Shown: positions 1 through 10,785 of the stretch, piece after piece
How positions within the stretch are numbered: position 1 is the stretch's first letter
Layout of the letters: every line of letters begins with the position of its first letter
From: Candidatus Palauibacter poriticola
Lineage (GTDB): Bacteria; Gemmatimonadota; Gemmatimonadetes; Palauibacterales; Palauibacteraceae
Reading direction: 5' to 3'
Assembly: GCA_012270965.1 (NCBI GenBank)
Contig: JAAXHJ010000038.1
Span: 1 to 49,176 of the forward strand
DNA length: 49,176 nucleotides
Notes under the pieces: model-generated
What the model was told of the DNA's origin: nothing
Database searches by the model: none
Seen by the model: only the letters and a program-made list of their open reading frames with translations
Translations under genes and position numbers: made by a program

Positions 1-132
1 GAAGTCCTCCCACGGGACCAGCTCCCGGATCATCGCCGCCTGCCTGCCACGCTTCTCCCCCAGCTTCCGCCGCCTGCCCTCGGCCGCCACATCCGCAAAA
101 CTCGGTTGACTGCCGTCGCGCGCTTGTGCCAC
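1..132 (-). mobile_element. IS5-like transposase, N-terminal fragment cut by the window edge
   Basis: The minus strand reads 44 codons from a GTG at 132-130 to the window edge without a stop. The peptide has a QPSFADVAAEGRRRK stretch and a VPWEDF end, which resembles the N-terminal region of IS5-group transposases (conserved 'VPW' before the DDE core). The rest lies outside the window, so the gene may be intact or broken. The reading frame stays open upstream to another GTG at 195, so the start is uncertain. Family recognition is from memory of the motif only. Confidence 0.4.
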
Positions 133-233
133 TCCTTCTTCTCCCGGTTTCCGATGTCGTTCCGGGCTGTCAGAATGCCCTACGCAATATCGCACCGGTA
201 GCCGGTATTATAAACCCTCTCCGGGTTGTCTCT

Positions 234-698
234 TCACATGCTCAGAAAGCTATTTTTCGAGGTGCCCTTATGGAGGCCCTGTGGATCTGACCCGTCTTCA
301 CGGACGGTTAGTTCTTGGGGTTGCACAGATCCCATGTCGAAAATATTGCGAAGATACTCCGCCACTTCACTCTCGCTTACTATCCGTCGTCTGCACTCCT
401 TCACCTTTCCAGATCCAATCAGTGCAGAAACCAGAAATCCTGCTCCTGTTGCCAGCCCTCCCACGATACGAGCGCGATTATTATTAGCCGTATCGTCCCA
501 ATCTTCGTATAGGATCACTCCTGCTGTGATAGTCGCCCCCGTCACTCCATCAAGGTATGGCATCGTCATTCTAGTGTCACAGATGCCCCTCTCAAGGGCT
601 CCAGTACCCTTCGGAGGTCCCTGCAGAAACGCTATCGAGCAACCGCTCAAGATAGAGCCTATCATCGTCACACATAGTACGCATGACAGATGCCTCAT
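234..698 (-). CDS. Small hypothetical lipoprotein
   Basis: A 154-residue protein of unknown function. The ATG at 698-696 has a GGAG ribosome site at 705-708, six bases upstream, which decides this start over the much longer in-frame opening that merges with the neighbouring transposase remnant. Residues 1-20 form a short signal peptide ending in LSGC, a lipobox, so the mature protein is probably lipid-anchored at Cys20. A glycine/alanine-rich hydrophobic stretch at about 75-97 could be a membrane hairpin or glycine-zipper segment. The C-terminal 40 residues are polar. Base composition is more AT-rich than the neighbours, suggesting foreign origin, and it lies directly downstream of an IS1634 remnant. 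The coding call is fairly sure; the function is not. Confidence 0.6.
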   Translation of the reverse strand: MRHLSCVLCVTMIGSILSGCSIAFLQGPPKGTGALERGICDTRMTMPYLDGVTGATITAGVILYEDWDDTANNNRARIVGGLATGAGFLVSALIGSGKVKECRRRIVSESEVAEYLRNIFDMGSVQPQELTVREDGSDPQGLHKGTSKNSFLSM

Positions 699-784
699 TT
701 CATTCTCCTTGTGGCTGTTGTTTGCGTCGACACTCCCTTTTTCCTCCGAGTTGTCGACCTCTTGGTTCCAAGTAAAAATAGCCG

Positions 785-1581
785 CTCCGCCCGAGGCGTC
801 GCAAGCGCGCGGGCCGCTGCTCGCGCCGGGTGGCGACCACGACCTTGTCGAGTTCGGCCTCGGTGGCCGCGAGCAGGTCCAGCGGCTTGCGGGCGCGCTC
901 GGCGGATTAGACGCTCGCCGGGGAACAACTCGGGCGCGGTGATCTCGGCCAAGGCCCGTTCGTCGAAGAGCGAGAGCTGCAAGTCTCCGGCGTCGATCAG
1001 CTTGCGGATCACCGGGGCCGGCAACGCGGTGATCCACCCCAGCCCCGCGGGCCGAACCTCCTCGCGGATGCGGGCAATCGGTGAGCAGCACCGGGTCGCC
1101 GACGAGCACGACGCGCGACGGGGAGAAGGGCTCGCGCAGCTTCCTCAGCTGAGCGCTGAGGGTGCCGGGATCGGCGGTGTTACCTTCGGCGAGCCTGGCC
1201 AGCGGGCACTTCGAGCCCTCGAAATAGACCGAGGTGCTTGGAGCGGGGATCCAGAATGCGGGCCAGCACCATCGCGGCCGCCAGCGCGCGCTCGCGGGAG
1301 ACGCGGTGGTCCAGGAGCTTCTAGAGGCCCAGCCTGCGGGCACATCCCAGCGCGGCGGCTAGGTGGCGGGGGGGCCGGGAGCGCAGGATCCGGAAGGGGT
1401 CGCCGAGAGAGGGGAGGGCGACGCCGCCCTTGAGCAGGATGCGGAGTCCGTCAACCAGTTCGTCCGGCCACCTGGACAGGTTGGCGAGAGTTCGCTTCTT
1501 GACCTTGCCGTCTTCGCGGAAGGACTCGCGGAGCAGGACGGCGGGCGGGGAGTTCCGGTTGGGCACGCGTTCAATGTACAA
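785..1581 (-). pseudogene. IS1634-family transposase remnant
   Basis: The first about 60 codons from 1581 (MYIERVPNRNSPPAVLLRES and on through a KKRTLANLS segment) are the typical N-terminus of IS1634-family DDE transposases. The frame then changes: near 1340-1250 a segment reading RERALAAAMVLARILDP appears, near 1226-1073 a YFEG...EGNTADP...VVLVGD segment lies in another frame, then LSLFDERALAEI at about 985-945, and finally AERARKPLDLLAATEAEL at about 910-850 in a third frame. The order matches the family, but roughly 100 residues between the N-terminal part and the YFEG motif are missing. With at least two frame changes and internal deletions this cannot make an active transposase. The downstream lipoprotein gene begins right after it. 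Confidence 0.8.
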
Positions 1582-1759
1582 ATGTACCTAGGTATGATGG
1601 TAACGGATACCGCGAATCATGTCGAGATGATGAAATATTCATTACATGGGTACACATTCCGGTGTCGAAATCCCGCAAAGATCTCCCTGCCATAGGGTTA
1701 CGGCGTCAGAAGGCCCGGATTTCGCTGGAAGTTCGGCCTAAGCCACCAGGGCTGAATCG

Positions 1760-3052
1760 TCAGGGGCGGTCGGGGACGGGGATCCCGTAGCGCTCCAGCG
1801 TTTGCCTCACCGTCGGGCGGCCGAGGCGGACGCGGTCATCGTCGAGCAGGTAGGAGAACAGATAGCCGGCGCCGAGCATGAGGATGCCGATGAGGAAGCA
1901 GTACATCACCGCCCGGTCGGGATAGGTGTCCTTCAGATACCCCACGTACAGCGGGCCGGTGATCCCCGCCGCCGCCCACGCGGTCAGGATGGCGCCGTAC
2001 ACCTTCGTCATGTTCTTCGGGCCGTACACGTCGAGGATGAACGAGGGCATGGTCGCGAACCCTCCCCCGAAGCAGAGCAGCACATAGCACACGAGCGCGG
2101 AGAAGATCCACGGATTGGACTCGGTCATGAGGACGCCGAACACGACCATCTGGCTCGCGAGGAGGATCCGAAACACGCCCACGCGTCCGATGCGGTCGGA
2201 GAGCCACGCCCACAGGATCCGTCCCAGTCCGTTGCACACGGAACTCGCCGCGATGAGTGTCGCGCCGTAGTCCGCCAGCACGGCCGGTTCGACCGTGGGG
2301 TCGGCCAGCCCCCACACCTCCTGCAGGAGTTCGGACTGGAAGCTGATGACCGAGATGCCCGCGGCGATGTTTAGGAAGAAGACGATCCAGATGATGACGA
2401 ACTGGCTGGACCTCAGGTATTGGCCCACCTTCGCGGGATGCTTCCACGGCGCCACCTGCGCGGCGGGCGGGTCGTCGATGACGAAGCTGCTCGGGATCAG
2501 GATGCAGGCGAAGACGATCCCCAGCCACAGGAAGACCTGCGGGAGGTCCCCCTCGGTCTGTAGGACGAGCAGCGGCGCGAGCCCCTTACTGAGGAGGAGC
2601 GCGCCGATGCCGAAGCCCATGACGACGATACCGGTGACGAGTCCCTTGCGGTCGGGGAACCACTTCGCGGCCGTGGTGACGGGCGTCACGTACCCCAGTC
2701 CGATCCCGATCCCGCCGATGAACCCGTAGCCGAGGTAGAAGAGGAGGATCGAGTCGATCCGCAGCGCGACGCTCGCGACGATGTAGCCGCCCGCGAACAG
2801 GGTGCTTCCGATGAGGGCGAGGCGCCGGGGACCCACCCGCGGCAGGAGCTGACCGGCCCACGCGGCGGCCGTGCCGAGAGAGAAGATCGCGATGCAGAAG
2901 GCCAGCGACCCCTGCGTGAAGGTCCAGCCCGCCTGCCGGACGAGCATCGTCTGGAAGAAGCTCCAGGCGTAAACCGTGCCGAAGCAGACCTGCAGGACGG
3001 TGCAGAAGAAGGCGATCGCGGCTCGGGGCGCCTTCCAGCCCTCGGACGACAC
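1760..3052 (-). CDS. MFS transporter, OFA (oxalate/formate antiporter-like) family
   Basis: A 430-residue protein with about 12 hydrophobic segments, the normal size and topology of the major facilitator superfamily. The N-terminal MFS pattern and the region with GGIGIGLGYVTPVTTAAKWF followed by DRKGLVTG are typical of the OFA subfamily, whose characterised members exchange oxalate and formate or move other small monocarboxylates. The start is a GTG at 3052-3050, one base after the TGA of the upstream sensor gene, so translation is probably coupled. It is the last gene of a three-gene operon with a periplasmic binding protein and a HAMP membrane protein, which suggests uptake or efflux of whatever organic acid the binding protein detects. 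Family assignment is firm; the substrate is unknown. Confidence 0.85.
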   Translation of the reverse strand: MSSEGWKAPRAAIAFFCTVLQVCFGTVYAWSFFQTMLVRQAGWTFTQGSLAFCIAIFSLGTAAAWAGQLLPRVGPRRLALIGSTLFAGGYIVASVALRIDSILLFYLGYGFIGGIGIGLGYVTPVTTAAKWFPDRKGLVTGIVVMGFGIGALLLSKGLAPLLVLQTEGDLPQVFLWLGIVFACILIPSSFVIDDPPAAQVAPWKHPAKVGQYLRSSQFVIIWIVFFLNIAAGISVISFQSELLQEVWGLADPTVEPAVLADYGATLIAASSVCNGLGRILWAWLSDRIGRVGVFRILLASQMVVFGVLMTESNPWIFSALVCYVLLCFGGGFATMPSFILDVYGPKNMTKVYGAILTAWAAAGITGPLYVGYLKDTYPDRAVMYCFLIGILMLGAGYLFSYLLDDDRVRLGRPTVRQTLERYGIPVPDRP

Positions 3053-3053
3053 C

Positions 3054-3794
3054 TCAGTCCGCTCCCGGCGTCGTCCCGCCCTTCACCGCGTGCAGCATGA
3101 GGCGGGCCATTTCCCCGATCTCATCGTCGCGTTCCAGGACCTTCGCGTCCGTCGTCGCGTCGCCGCTGCGGCGGGCCAGCCCCACCACGTAGGAGAGCAG
3201 CTCCTCCAGCGGCGTGACCGCGAGCTTCACGAACCAGATCGAGCCCAGGATGCCGACGATCAGGATGATGCAGATGAGATACATCTGCTGGCCCGTGGCG
3301 CGCTGGATCTTCAGCCGCACGAGGTCGAGGTCCATCCCCACGTGCACCGTGCCGGCCCGCCCCGCGAGGATCGGACTGCCGACCTCGACGAAATCCCCCA
3401 TGCCGGGCAGGCTGCGCTCGACCGGCTCGGTTGCGAACGGGTCGCTGTCGCGGATCACGTCGGGGACGCCGGGCACGAAGGTGTGGGTCAGAATCTCGCC
3501 CGTGCCGCTCGTAATATAGATGTAGCGGATGCTCTGGATCTCGACGAACTGGTCGATGAGCGACTGGAGCGTGGCGAGGTTCCGGTTGAGGAGGATGTCG
3601 ACGCTGGAGTCGGCGATGTTCTTGGCGATGTTCGCGCTGTTGCTCTCGTACTCTTCCGAGAGCTGGCTGGAGACGGTGCGGATGGAGAGCGTGGAGGTGG
3701 AGACGACGATCACTCCGAAGAGGACGAAGATGCCGAACCGCGTCCTCCGAAAGAGCCGCTTGATCCTGATTTCGCTCGGCGGATTCGTGCTCAC
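3054..3794 (-). CDS. Membrane sensor with periplasmic loop and HAMP domain, no output domain
   Basis: A 246-residue protein with a transmembrane helix at about 19-40, a periplasmic loop of about 130 residues resembling a single Cache/PAS-like sensor, a second helix at about 170-192, and a HAMP-like linker (conserved VTPLEEL start, then DEIGEMARLM) at about 192-235. It then stops. Sensor kinases, cyclases and chemoreceptors normally continue after HAMP into a catalytic or signalling domain, which is missing here. The start is a GTG at 3794 overlapping the TGA of the binding-protein gene (GTGA), indicating coupling. It could relay ligand binding by the upstream periplasmic protein to a partner kinase encoded elsewhere, or directly to the transporter; both ideas are inference. 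Confidence 0.75.
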   Translation of the reverse strand: MSTNPPSEIRIKRLFRRTRFGIFVLFGVIVVSTSTLSIRTVSSQLSEEYESNSANIAKNIADSSVDILLNRNLATLQSLIDQFVEIQSIRYIYITSGTGEILTHTFVPGVPDVIRDSDPFATEPVERSLPGMGDFVEVGSPILAGRAGTVHVGMDLDLVRLKIQRATGQQMYLICIILIVGILGSIWFVKLAVTPLEELLSYVVGLARRSGDATTDAKVLERDDEIGEMARLMLHAVKGGTTPGAD

Positions 3795-5194
3795 GAGGCG
3801 CCGGCCTCCGAGAACTTGGCTTCCCAGTCGTTCAGCGTGACGAAGCGGCCGTCTTCCACGACGGTGTAGTAGACGGACTGAAGTCCCTGCCGCCGGTCGG
3901 GACCGAACGAGACCCGTTCGCCGATCCCCAGATCGTAGTTGCGCACGGAGAAGACCGCATCGTTCAGCTTGCCCCGCTCCGGCGTCCCCTCGATCCGCCG
4001 CAGGACCGCGGTCATCAGCTTCGCGTCAAGGTATCCCTCGAGGCTCACGAAGCTGTTGGGGAAGGGGTCGTACGATTCCACGACCAAGTGCTCCGGTACC
4101 TGCGGGTCGTAGCGCGCCATCAGCTCGCGGTACTCGGGCACCACCGGGATCGAGGTGTCCTCGTAGCTGGGCACGACCTGCGAATTCACCAGCCACGGCG
4201 TGTAGTACGCCGGGTCGTCGCGGCTCGCCCCCGCGAGCAGCGAAAGGAGGTTCTCGCTCCCGACGAAGGAGAGGTTGGCGATCGGAACGTGCAAACCCAG
4301 ATCCATGGCGTCGCGGGCGAAGGCGGCGCAGGCGGCGTAGGCGCCCACGCAGATCACCGCATCCGGAGATGCCTCCCGCAGGATCTCGACCTGCGGCCGC
4401 ATCACGCTCGTGAACTGCGTTCCGCGCCGGTACGTGGCCTCGCCCGCGATCTTCTCGCCATGCCGCATCAGCGCCGTCCGCACCCCGGCCCAACCGCTGC
4501 GGCCGTAGGCGTCGGCCTGATAGAAGACGGCGATCCGGCGGCGTCCGATGCGGACGAAATTATCCACCAGCCCAGCCGTCTCCTGGTCGTAGGAGGCGCG
4601 CAGGTTGAAGGCGAACTCTCCGTACGGCGGCTCGCGCTGCGGCTGCGCGCCGGTGAAGGGGAAGAAGAGGTACATCTGCCGCTCTTGGAACATCTTGAGC
4701 AGCGGGAGGACGCGCGTCACGGTGGGCGTGCCGACGTACCCGAAGAGGAGGAACACCTCATCCTCCATCAACTGGATCGTATTCTCCACGCAGGGGTCGG
4801 GCTGGTAACCGTCATCAAGGAGCTTGAGAACGATGCGGCGGCCGTTGACGCCGCCCTGCTCGTTGACTTGGCCGAAGCACGACATCGCGCCGCGGTAAAG
4901 CTCGGTGCCGAGTCCCCGCGAGGGTCCGGAGAAGGCCGACGACACGCCGAGCACGATTTCGTCGTCCGGCTGGGGGCGCTTCCGTCCACCCCAGCGCAGG
5001 CCGGGCGCGAGCGGCCGGCCGGCCGCGCCGAGCGATGTCGCGAACGGGGCGCCGAGCAGACCGGCGAGCCCGGCGCGGATCGCCGCGCGGCGAGTCAGGG
5101 GTCCGGCGGATGGCGGCGTGATCGGCCGGGCCGGACCGCGGGCGTGAACCGGCGGCCCGTTGGAAGGCCGCGATCCTCTTCGACTTCCGGACAA
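3791..5194 (-). CDS. ABC-type branched-chain amino acid/urea-like periplasmic binding protein
   Basis: A 467-residue protein of the type I periplasmic binding fold (LivK/UrtA/AmiC group). After an unstructured N-terminus, residues about 33-60 read TRRAAIRAGLAGLLGA, a twin-arginine-type signal peptide. The mature part starts with IVLGVSSAFSGPSRGLG and continues with GVNGRRIVLKLLDDGY, both hallmarks of this family. The start is TTG at 5194 with a strong AGGAG ribosome site seven bases upstream; no good ATG exists. No ABC permease or ATPase is nearby. Instead it heads an operon with a HAMP membrane sensor and an OFA transporter, so a sensory role (ligand-binding partner of the sensor, as AmiC-like proteins are) is more likely than ABC transport. 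The ligand is unknown. Confidence 0.85.
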   Translation of the reverse strand: MSGSRRGSRPSNGPPVHARGPARPITPPSAGPLTRRAAIRAGLAGLLGAPFATSLGAAGRPLAPGLRWGGRKRPQPDDEIVLGVSSAFSGPSRGLGTELYRGAMSCFGQVNEQGGVNGRRIVLKLLDDGYQPDPCVENTIQLMEDEVFLLFGYVGTPTVTRVLPLLKMFQERQMYLFFPFTGAQPQREPPYGEFAFNLRASYDQETAGLVDNFVRIGRRRIAVFYQADAYGRSGWAGVRTALMRHGEKIAGEATYRRGTQFTSVMRPQVEILREASPDAVICVGAYAACAAFARDAMDLGLHVPIANLSFVGSENLLSLLAGASRDDPAYYTPWLVNSQVVPSYEDTSIPVVPEYRELMARYDPQVPEHLVVESYDPFPNSFVSLEGYLDAKLMTAVLRRIEGTPERGKLNDAVFSVRNYDLGIGERVSFGPDRRQGLQSVYYTVVEDGRFVTLNDWEAKFSEAGAS

Positions 5195-5392
5195 ATGCCC
5201 TCTCCTTGCCTACGTCGGTGGCTATCCGCGTCGCCGAGGCCGGTCGGCCGCGGGGAAACCGACCGGCACCAAAGCCTATTCGCAAGTATATTCATGTTCA
5301 ACCTGACGCCCCGGGCTCCGATCGATCGGGGGCGTCGGATTCGATACGTTGCCCAGAGAAAGCCACCCTTCGCGGTCTCGATGAGGTCCACC
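5195..5392. promoter_or_regulatory. Divergent intergenic region between sensor/transporter operon and aconitase
   Basis: About 200 bases separate the TTG start of the binding-protein gene (minus) from the ATG of aconitase (plus), so promoters for both must lie here or nearby. The minus-strand ribosome site is the AGGAG complement near 5202-5206; the plus-strand one is GAGG at about 5383-5386. No convincing sigma-70-type -35/-10 pair or operator palindrome was found by eye. Confidence 0.35.
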
Positions 5393-8185
<2,793 letters not shown>

Positions 8186-8264
8186 AGTGGTGAGCGATCA
8201 CCGGGCAGAGTATCCAGTGCGGACGATATGTCGCCGTGGAGCTTCCTCCCGAACGGATACTACG

Positions 8265-8428
8265 TGTCAGAAGCGGGATCCGTCGGAGCGGTCGCCGGTG
8301 GACGCGGCACCCACTGAGGAGATCGTTGAGATCCTCGCCATGAGTGGGTGTATGTACGGAGTGCGACGGATCCACGCCGATTCTAGGTCGTGGAGGCGCG
8401 ATCTTAAGACTAATCGCAAGCTGGCTGG
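8265..8428 (+). pseudogene. IS3-family transposase (orfB) fragment
   Basis: A roughly 55-codon stretch reads QKRDPSERSPVDAA, then EEIVEILAMSGCMYGVRRIH and ends near KTNRKLAG. The 'YGVRRIHA' motif, flanked by an acidic helix before and an NRK segment after, matches the region just before the integrase core of IS3-group OrfB ('TYGARRIHAEL... VNRKRV'). No start codon with a ribosome site, no catalytic DDE residues and no further homologous sequence follow, so this is a short decayed remnant in the gap between aconitase and the next gene. The match is by motif only. Confidence 0.45.
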
Positions 8429-8455
8429 AACATACGGACACGTAGGAGGGAAACC

Positions 8456-9151
8456 GTGGCTTGTATCGTGAACGATCGACACGACTCTCTCGACCGAAGC
8501 AGGGCCAATCACGGGTTCTGGGCTGTTACGAACGATTGGGTAGAGCGCTCCCGGCGTGCTCTCCAGCACCAGAAGTATTTCGAAGCGCTCATCTATTCGT
8601 GGATCTCGTTCAACGCATGGGTCGGGCGTGTCGTCGTAGACCGTGACAAGTCCAACCGAGACAGGTTTCTAGTAGCTTCCGCAGGCATGGATGAGTCGCT
8701 CTCAACGCGGTTCGACAGCCTTCTGCAGACGGGCGGAAGAACCGCCAAAGCGGCTCACCGGTTCCACTTGCTCTGGCCCGTGTTCAAGGCTCTGTCGCTC
8801 AGCGATCAGGAAATCGAGTATTGGTACGGCCTCGAGTATGAATCCCGAACTGCGTTCCGGAACCGGTGCTTTCGTAGAGAACTCGGGAGAGGTGCCTGGG
8901 CGCCCAAGTGCTTCGTGTATCATCAGCCGATGGGTACGAGTTCGACCGAATACAACCCTGAACACGTCCCGCTGGATTGGGCGCACACCCTGCATGCGAT
9001 CTACATGGTCCGTTGTAATCTATTCCACGGCGGGAAATCGATGCGCTTCGGCGGGGATGCGGAGATCGTAGAGCTTGCGGCCGTGATCCTCTGCGCCGTA
9101 TGGCGTGGTCGTGAACGCCCGCGTCAACGGAAGGCGGGGCCGTCACGCTGA
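8456..9151 (+). CDS. HEPN-like hypothetical protein
   Basis: A 231-residue protein not confidently assigned to a named family. The GTG start at 8456 has a GGAGGG ribosome site six bases upstream. It looks helical. An aromatic segment (YFEALIYSWISFNAWVGRVV, residues 41-60) precedes a charged middle part, and near the C-terminus lies RCNLFHGGKS with Arg186 and His191. This R-x4-H spacing followed by a helix with acidic residues is the signature of HEPN-superfamily domains, many of which are RNases of toxin-antitoxin or phage-defence systems. No MNT nucleotidyltransferase or other antitoxin gene is adjacent; it sits between IS3 and IS1182 remnants and has a lower GC content than the aconitase gene, which suggests transfer. 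A HEPN role is plausible, not proven. Confidence 0.6.
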   Translation: MACIVNDRHDSLDRSRANHGFWAVTNDWVERSRRALQHQKYFEALIYSWISFNAWVGRVVVDRDKSNRDRFLVASAGMDESLSTRFDSLLQTGGRTAKAAHRFHLLWPVFKALSLSDQEIEYWYGLEYESRTAFRNRCFRRELGRGAWAPKCFVYHQPMGTSSTEYNPEHVPLDWAHTLHAIYMVRCNLFHGGKSMRFGGDAEIVELAAVILCAVWRGRERPRQRKAGPSR

Positions 9152-9439
9152 TCCTAGCGCGTCCGGCGCCTACTCGCCGGCGTAGCCATGGCAGCGGCGA
9201 GGGCGATGGTCATTCCGGACAACGTTGTGAAGTGCCGGGCCACCGAACTCGGGACGGTCAGATCCTGCCGCACGACGAGGGTCCGGAGTTTCGGGTTGAG
9301 ACGGGCAGTACGACCGAGATGTCTCATTCCGGCGGGAGGACGCGAGACGCGTCGCCGCGACGATTTCGGACGTCCTCCTCCTTCCTGTGGGAACGGACGC
9401 TCTCCGAGCGGCCCGGAAGGGTCCGTGACCCCACGCGAT

Positions 9440-9711
9440 GTCGGGTCTCCGGTCGCGTCGCCCGGCGGAGGAGGACGCCGGCTGCGGGGAGGACGTCCGG
9501 GGCGACGAGTTGCTGGAGGAGCTGAAGCGCCGGGAAAACCGTTTGGCGGCGATCCGGGCGGCGAAGGCGCGTCCGGAGGCGGAGGCGCGGGCGCGGGACG
9601 ATGCCCGTGGCCGGGAGCCGGACAGACGCGCAACCCGAAGGGGGACGGCCGTACAAGTACGTGTACGGAGAGCCGGAGGAGAAGGCGCGGACGAACTTCA
9701 GGATCCCTTGA
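9440..9711 (+). pseudogene. IS1182-family transposase fragment
   Basis: The translation contains EEDAGCGEDVRGDELLEELK, then RRENRLAAIRAAKARPEAEA, the charged coiled-coil insertion seen in IS1182-type transposases between the first and second catalytic Asp regions. After a frame change the segment RPYKYVYGEPEEKARTNF appears, which matches the family's 'RPYK..YG.PE.KAQ.NFTDPES' region, then a TGA. Only this middle part survives; no N-terminal or C-terminal DDE sequence was found. The fragment's end overlaps the last codons of ccmH on the other strand by about a dozen bases, so this insertion or its decay may have set the present 3' end of ccmH. Confidence 0.7.
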
Positions 9712-10246
9712 TCGCGGCCTCCAGCCACCTCCGGTCCGCCCTCCGCAGGTGGTCGGGTGGCGCGGGTTCGCCGCGCTCTTCCTCGCCGCGACTCCGACCT
9801 CGCCGGATGCGGCGCGCGACGAGAAGTCCGCCGAGGAGGAAGGCCAGGCCGGGACCGGCGTAGACGAACAGGTTCAGCCCCTCGGCGCGGGGTTTGAGGA
9901 GGATCCAGGGGCCGTAGGCCTCCACGAAGTAGGCTTCGATCTCGTCGTGGGTGCGGCCCTCCATGAGCATCGTGCGGATCACGCCCTGCATCTCGCGCGC
10001 GATGCGCGACGACGACTCCGCCACGGACTGCTGGCGGCAGATGGGGCAGCGCAGGGTGGCGCCGATCTCCGCCGTCCGCTGGTCGATCTCGGCGCTGCGG
10101 ACCGGGTCGCCCGGGGCGGCCGGCCGCTCGATCCCGTCGAGGGCCCCGTCGACGGTCTGCGCGGCGGTGGACGCCGCCGGGAGGGCCAACCCGGCCCCCG
10201 CCATCACGGCCACGGCGAGCACGGCCACCCTGGCCACGGCGATCAC
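9698..10246 (-). CDS. ccmH: Cytochrome c-type biogenesis protein CcmH
   Basis: A 182-residue protein of the CcmH/CycL/Ccl2 family. It has an N-terminal signal/anchor helix (1-28), then TLRCPICRQQSVAES with the redox pair Cys67 and Cys70 that reduces apocytochrome c for haem attachment, a helical bundle typical of the family (the GRTHDEIEAYFVEAYG stretch), and a C-terminal transmembrane helix at about 127-146. The GTG start at 10246 overlaps the TGA of ccmG (GTGA), so translation is coupled and no separate ribosome site is needed. The last residues (IKGS and stop) run into the IS1182 remnant on the opposite strand, so the native C-terminus may have been replaced; the essential domain is intact. 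It acts in the periplasm with CcmG and CcmF. Confidence 0.92.
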   Translation of the reverse strand: MIAVARVAVLAVAVMAGAGLALPAASTAAQTVDGALDGIERPAAPGDPVRSAEIDQRTAEIGATLRCPICRQQSVAESSSRIAREMQGVIRTMLMEGRTHDEIEAYFVEAYGPWILLKPRAEGLNLFVYAGPGLAFLLGGLLVARRIRRGRSRGEEERGEPAPPDHLRRADRRWLEAAIKGS

Positions 10247-10785
10247 GGGGCGGTGGCTCGGGCGACGAGCAGCGAATCCACCTTCTGCTCGACGAGGTCC
10301 CACGTCACCGCGAGGTCGTGCCGCAGCGCCACGACGCCGTCGGTGCCGATGAAGTAGGTCTCGGGCACCCCGTACACGCCGTATTCGATCGCGGTGCGGC
10401 TCCCCGCATCCGTGACGAGCGGCCACTCTCCGCCCAGTTCCTCGATGAAGCGCATCCCGTTCTCCGGCGTGTCTTGGAAGAGGACGCCGATGAGCGCCAC
10501 CTCCTCCGGATCGTACGCCTCGCGCAGCCGCACGAGCACCGGGTGCTCCGCGATGCACGGGATGCACCACGAGGCCCAGTAGTTGAGCACGACGACCTTC
10601 CCCTCGAAGTCGCTCAGGCTCACCGAATCGCTCGGGTTGTAGAGGTTGGCGAGCCGGAACGCCGGTGCATCGCGCCCCTCGAGCGCGGACGGAAGCCGCC
10701 GCTGGTCCTGCCCCAGCCCCCAGTAGAGGAGCGCGAGGACGGGCACGGCCGCCAGGGGCAGGGTCCAGCGCCACCACGTTCTCAT
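10243..10785 (-). CDS. ccmG: Thiol:disulfide oxidoreductase CcmG/DsbE (TlpA-like)
   Basis: A 180-residue membrane-anchored thioredoxin-fold protein. Residues 8-24 are the membrane anchor, and the active site is WASWCIPC with Cys74 and Cys77, the WCxPC form of CcmG/DsbE. The GVYGVPETYFIG stretch carries the cis-proline and the acidic residues typical of CcmG. It passes electrons from CcdA/DsbD to CcmH and apocytochrome c in the periplasm. The ATG at 10785 overlaps the ccmF TGA (ATGA) and its own TGA overlaps the ccmH GTG, so the three genes are translationally coupled. The open frame extends far upstream but is antisense-like within ccmF; the overlap arrangement decides this start. Confidence 0.92.
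   Translation of the reverse strand: MRTWWRWTLPLAAVPVLALLYWGLGQDQRRLPSALEGRDAPAFRLANLYNPSDSVSLSDFEGKVVVLNYWASWCIPCIAEHPVLVRLREAYDPEEVALIGVLFQDTPENGMRFIEELGGEWPLVTDAGSRTAIEYGVYGVPETYFIGTDGVVALRHDLAVTWDLVEQKVDSLLVARATAP

Noticed and set aside
699..1343. Extension of the small lipoprotein gene to a 369-residue protein
   Set aside because: The upstream part is transposase remnant; the lipoprotein has its own ribosome site and signal peptide.
3791..5194. Component of an ABC importer
   Set aside because: No permease or ABC ATPase gene is in the operon or nearby; the neighbours are a HAMP sensor and an MFS transporter.
4088..5392. Long open extension upstream of aconitase on the plus strand
   Set aside because: It runs antisense to the binding-protein gene, has no aconitase homology and no ribosome site; the family N-terminus begins at 5393.
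9188..10357. Plus-strand 389-codon open frame opposite ccmH and ccmG
   Set aside because: The real genes are on the minus strand with complete motifs; only the IS1182 fragment within it has family similarity.
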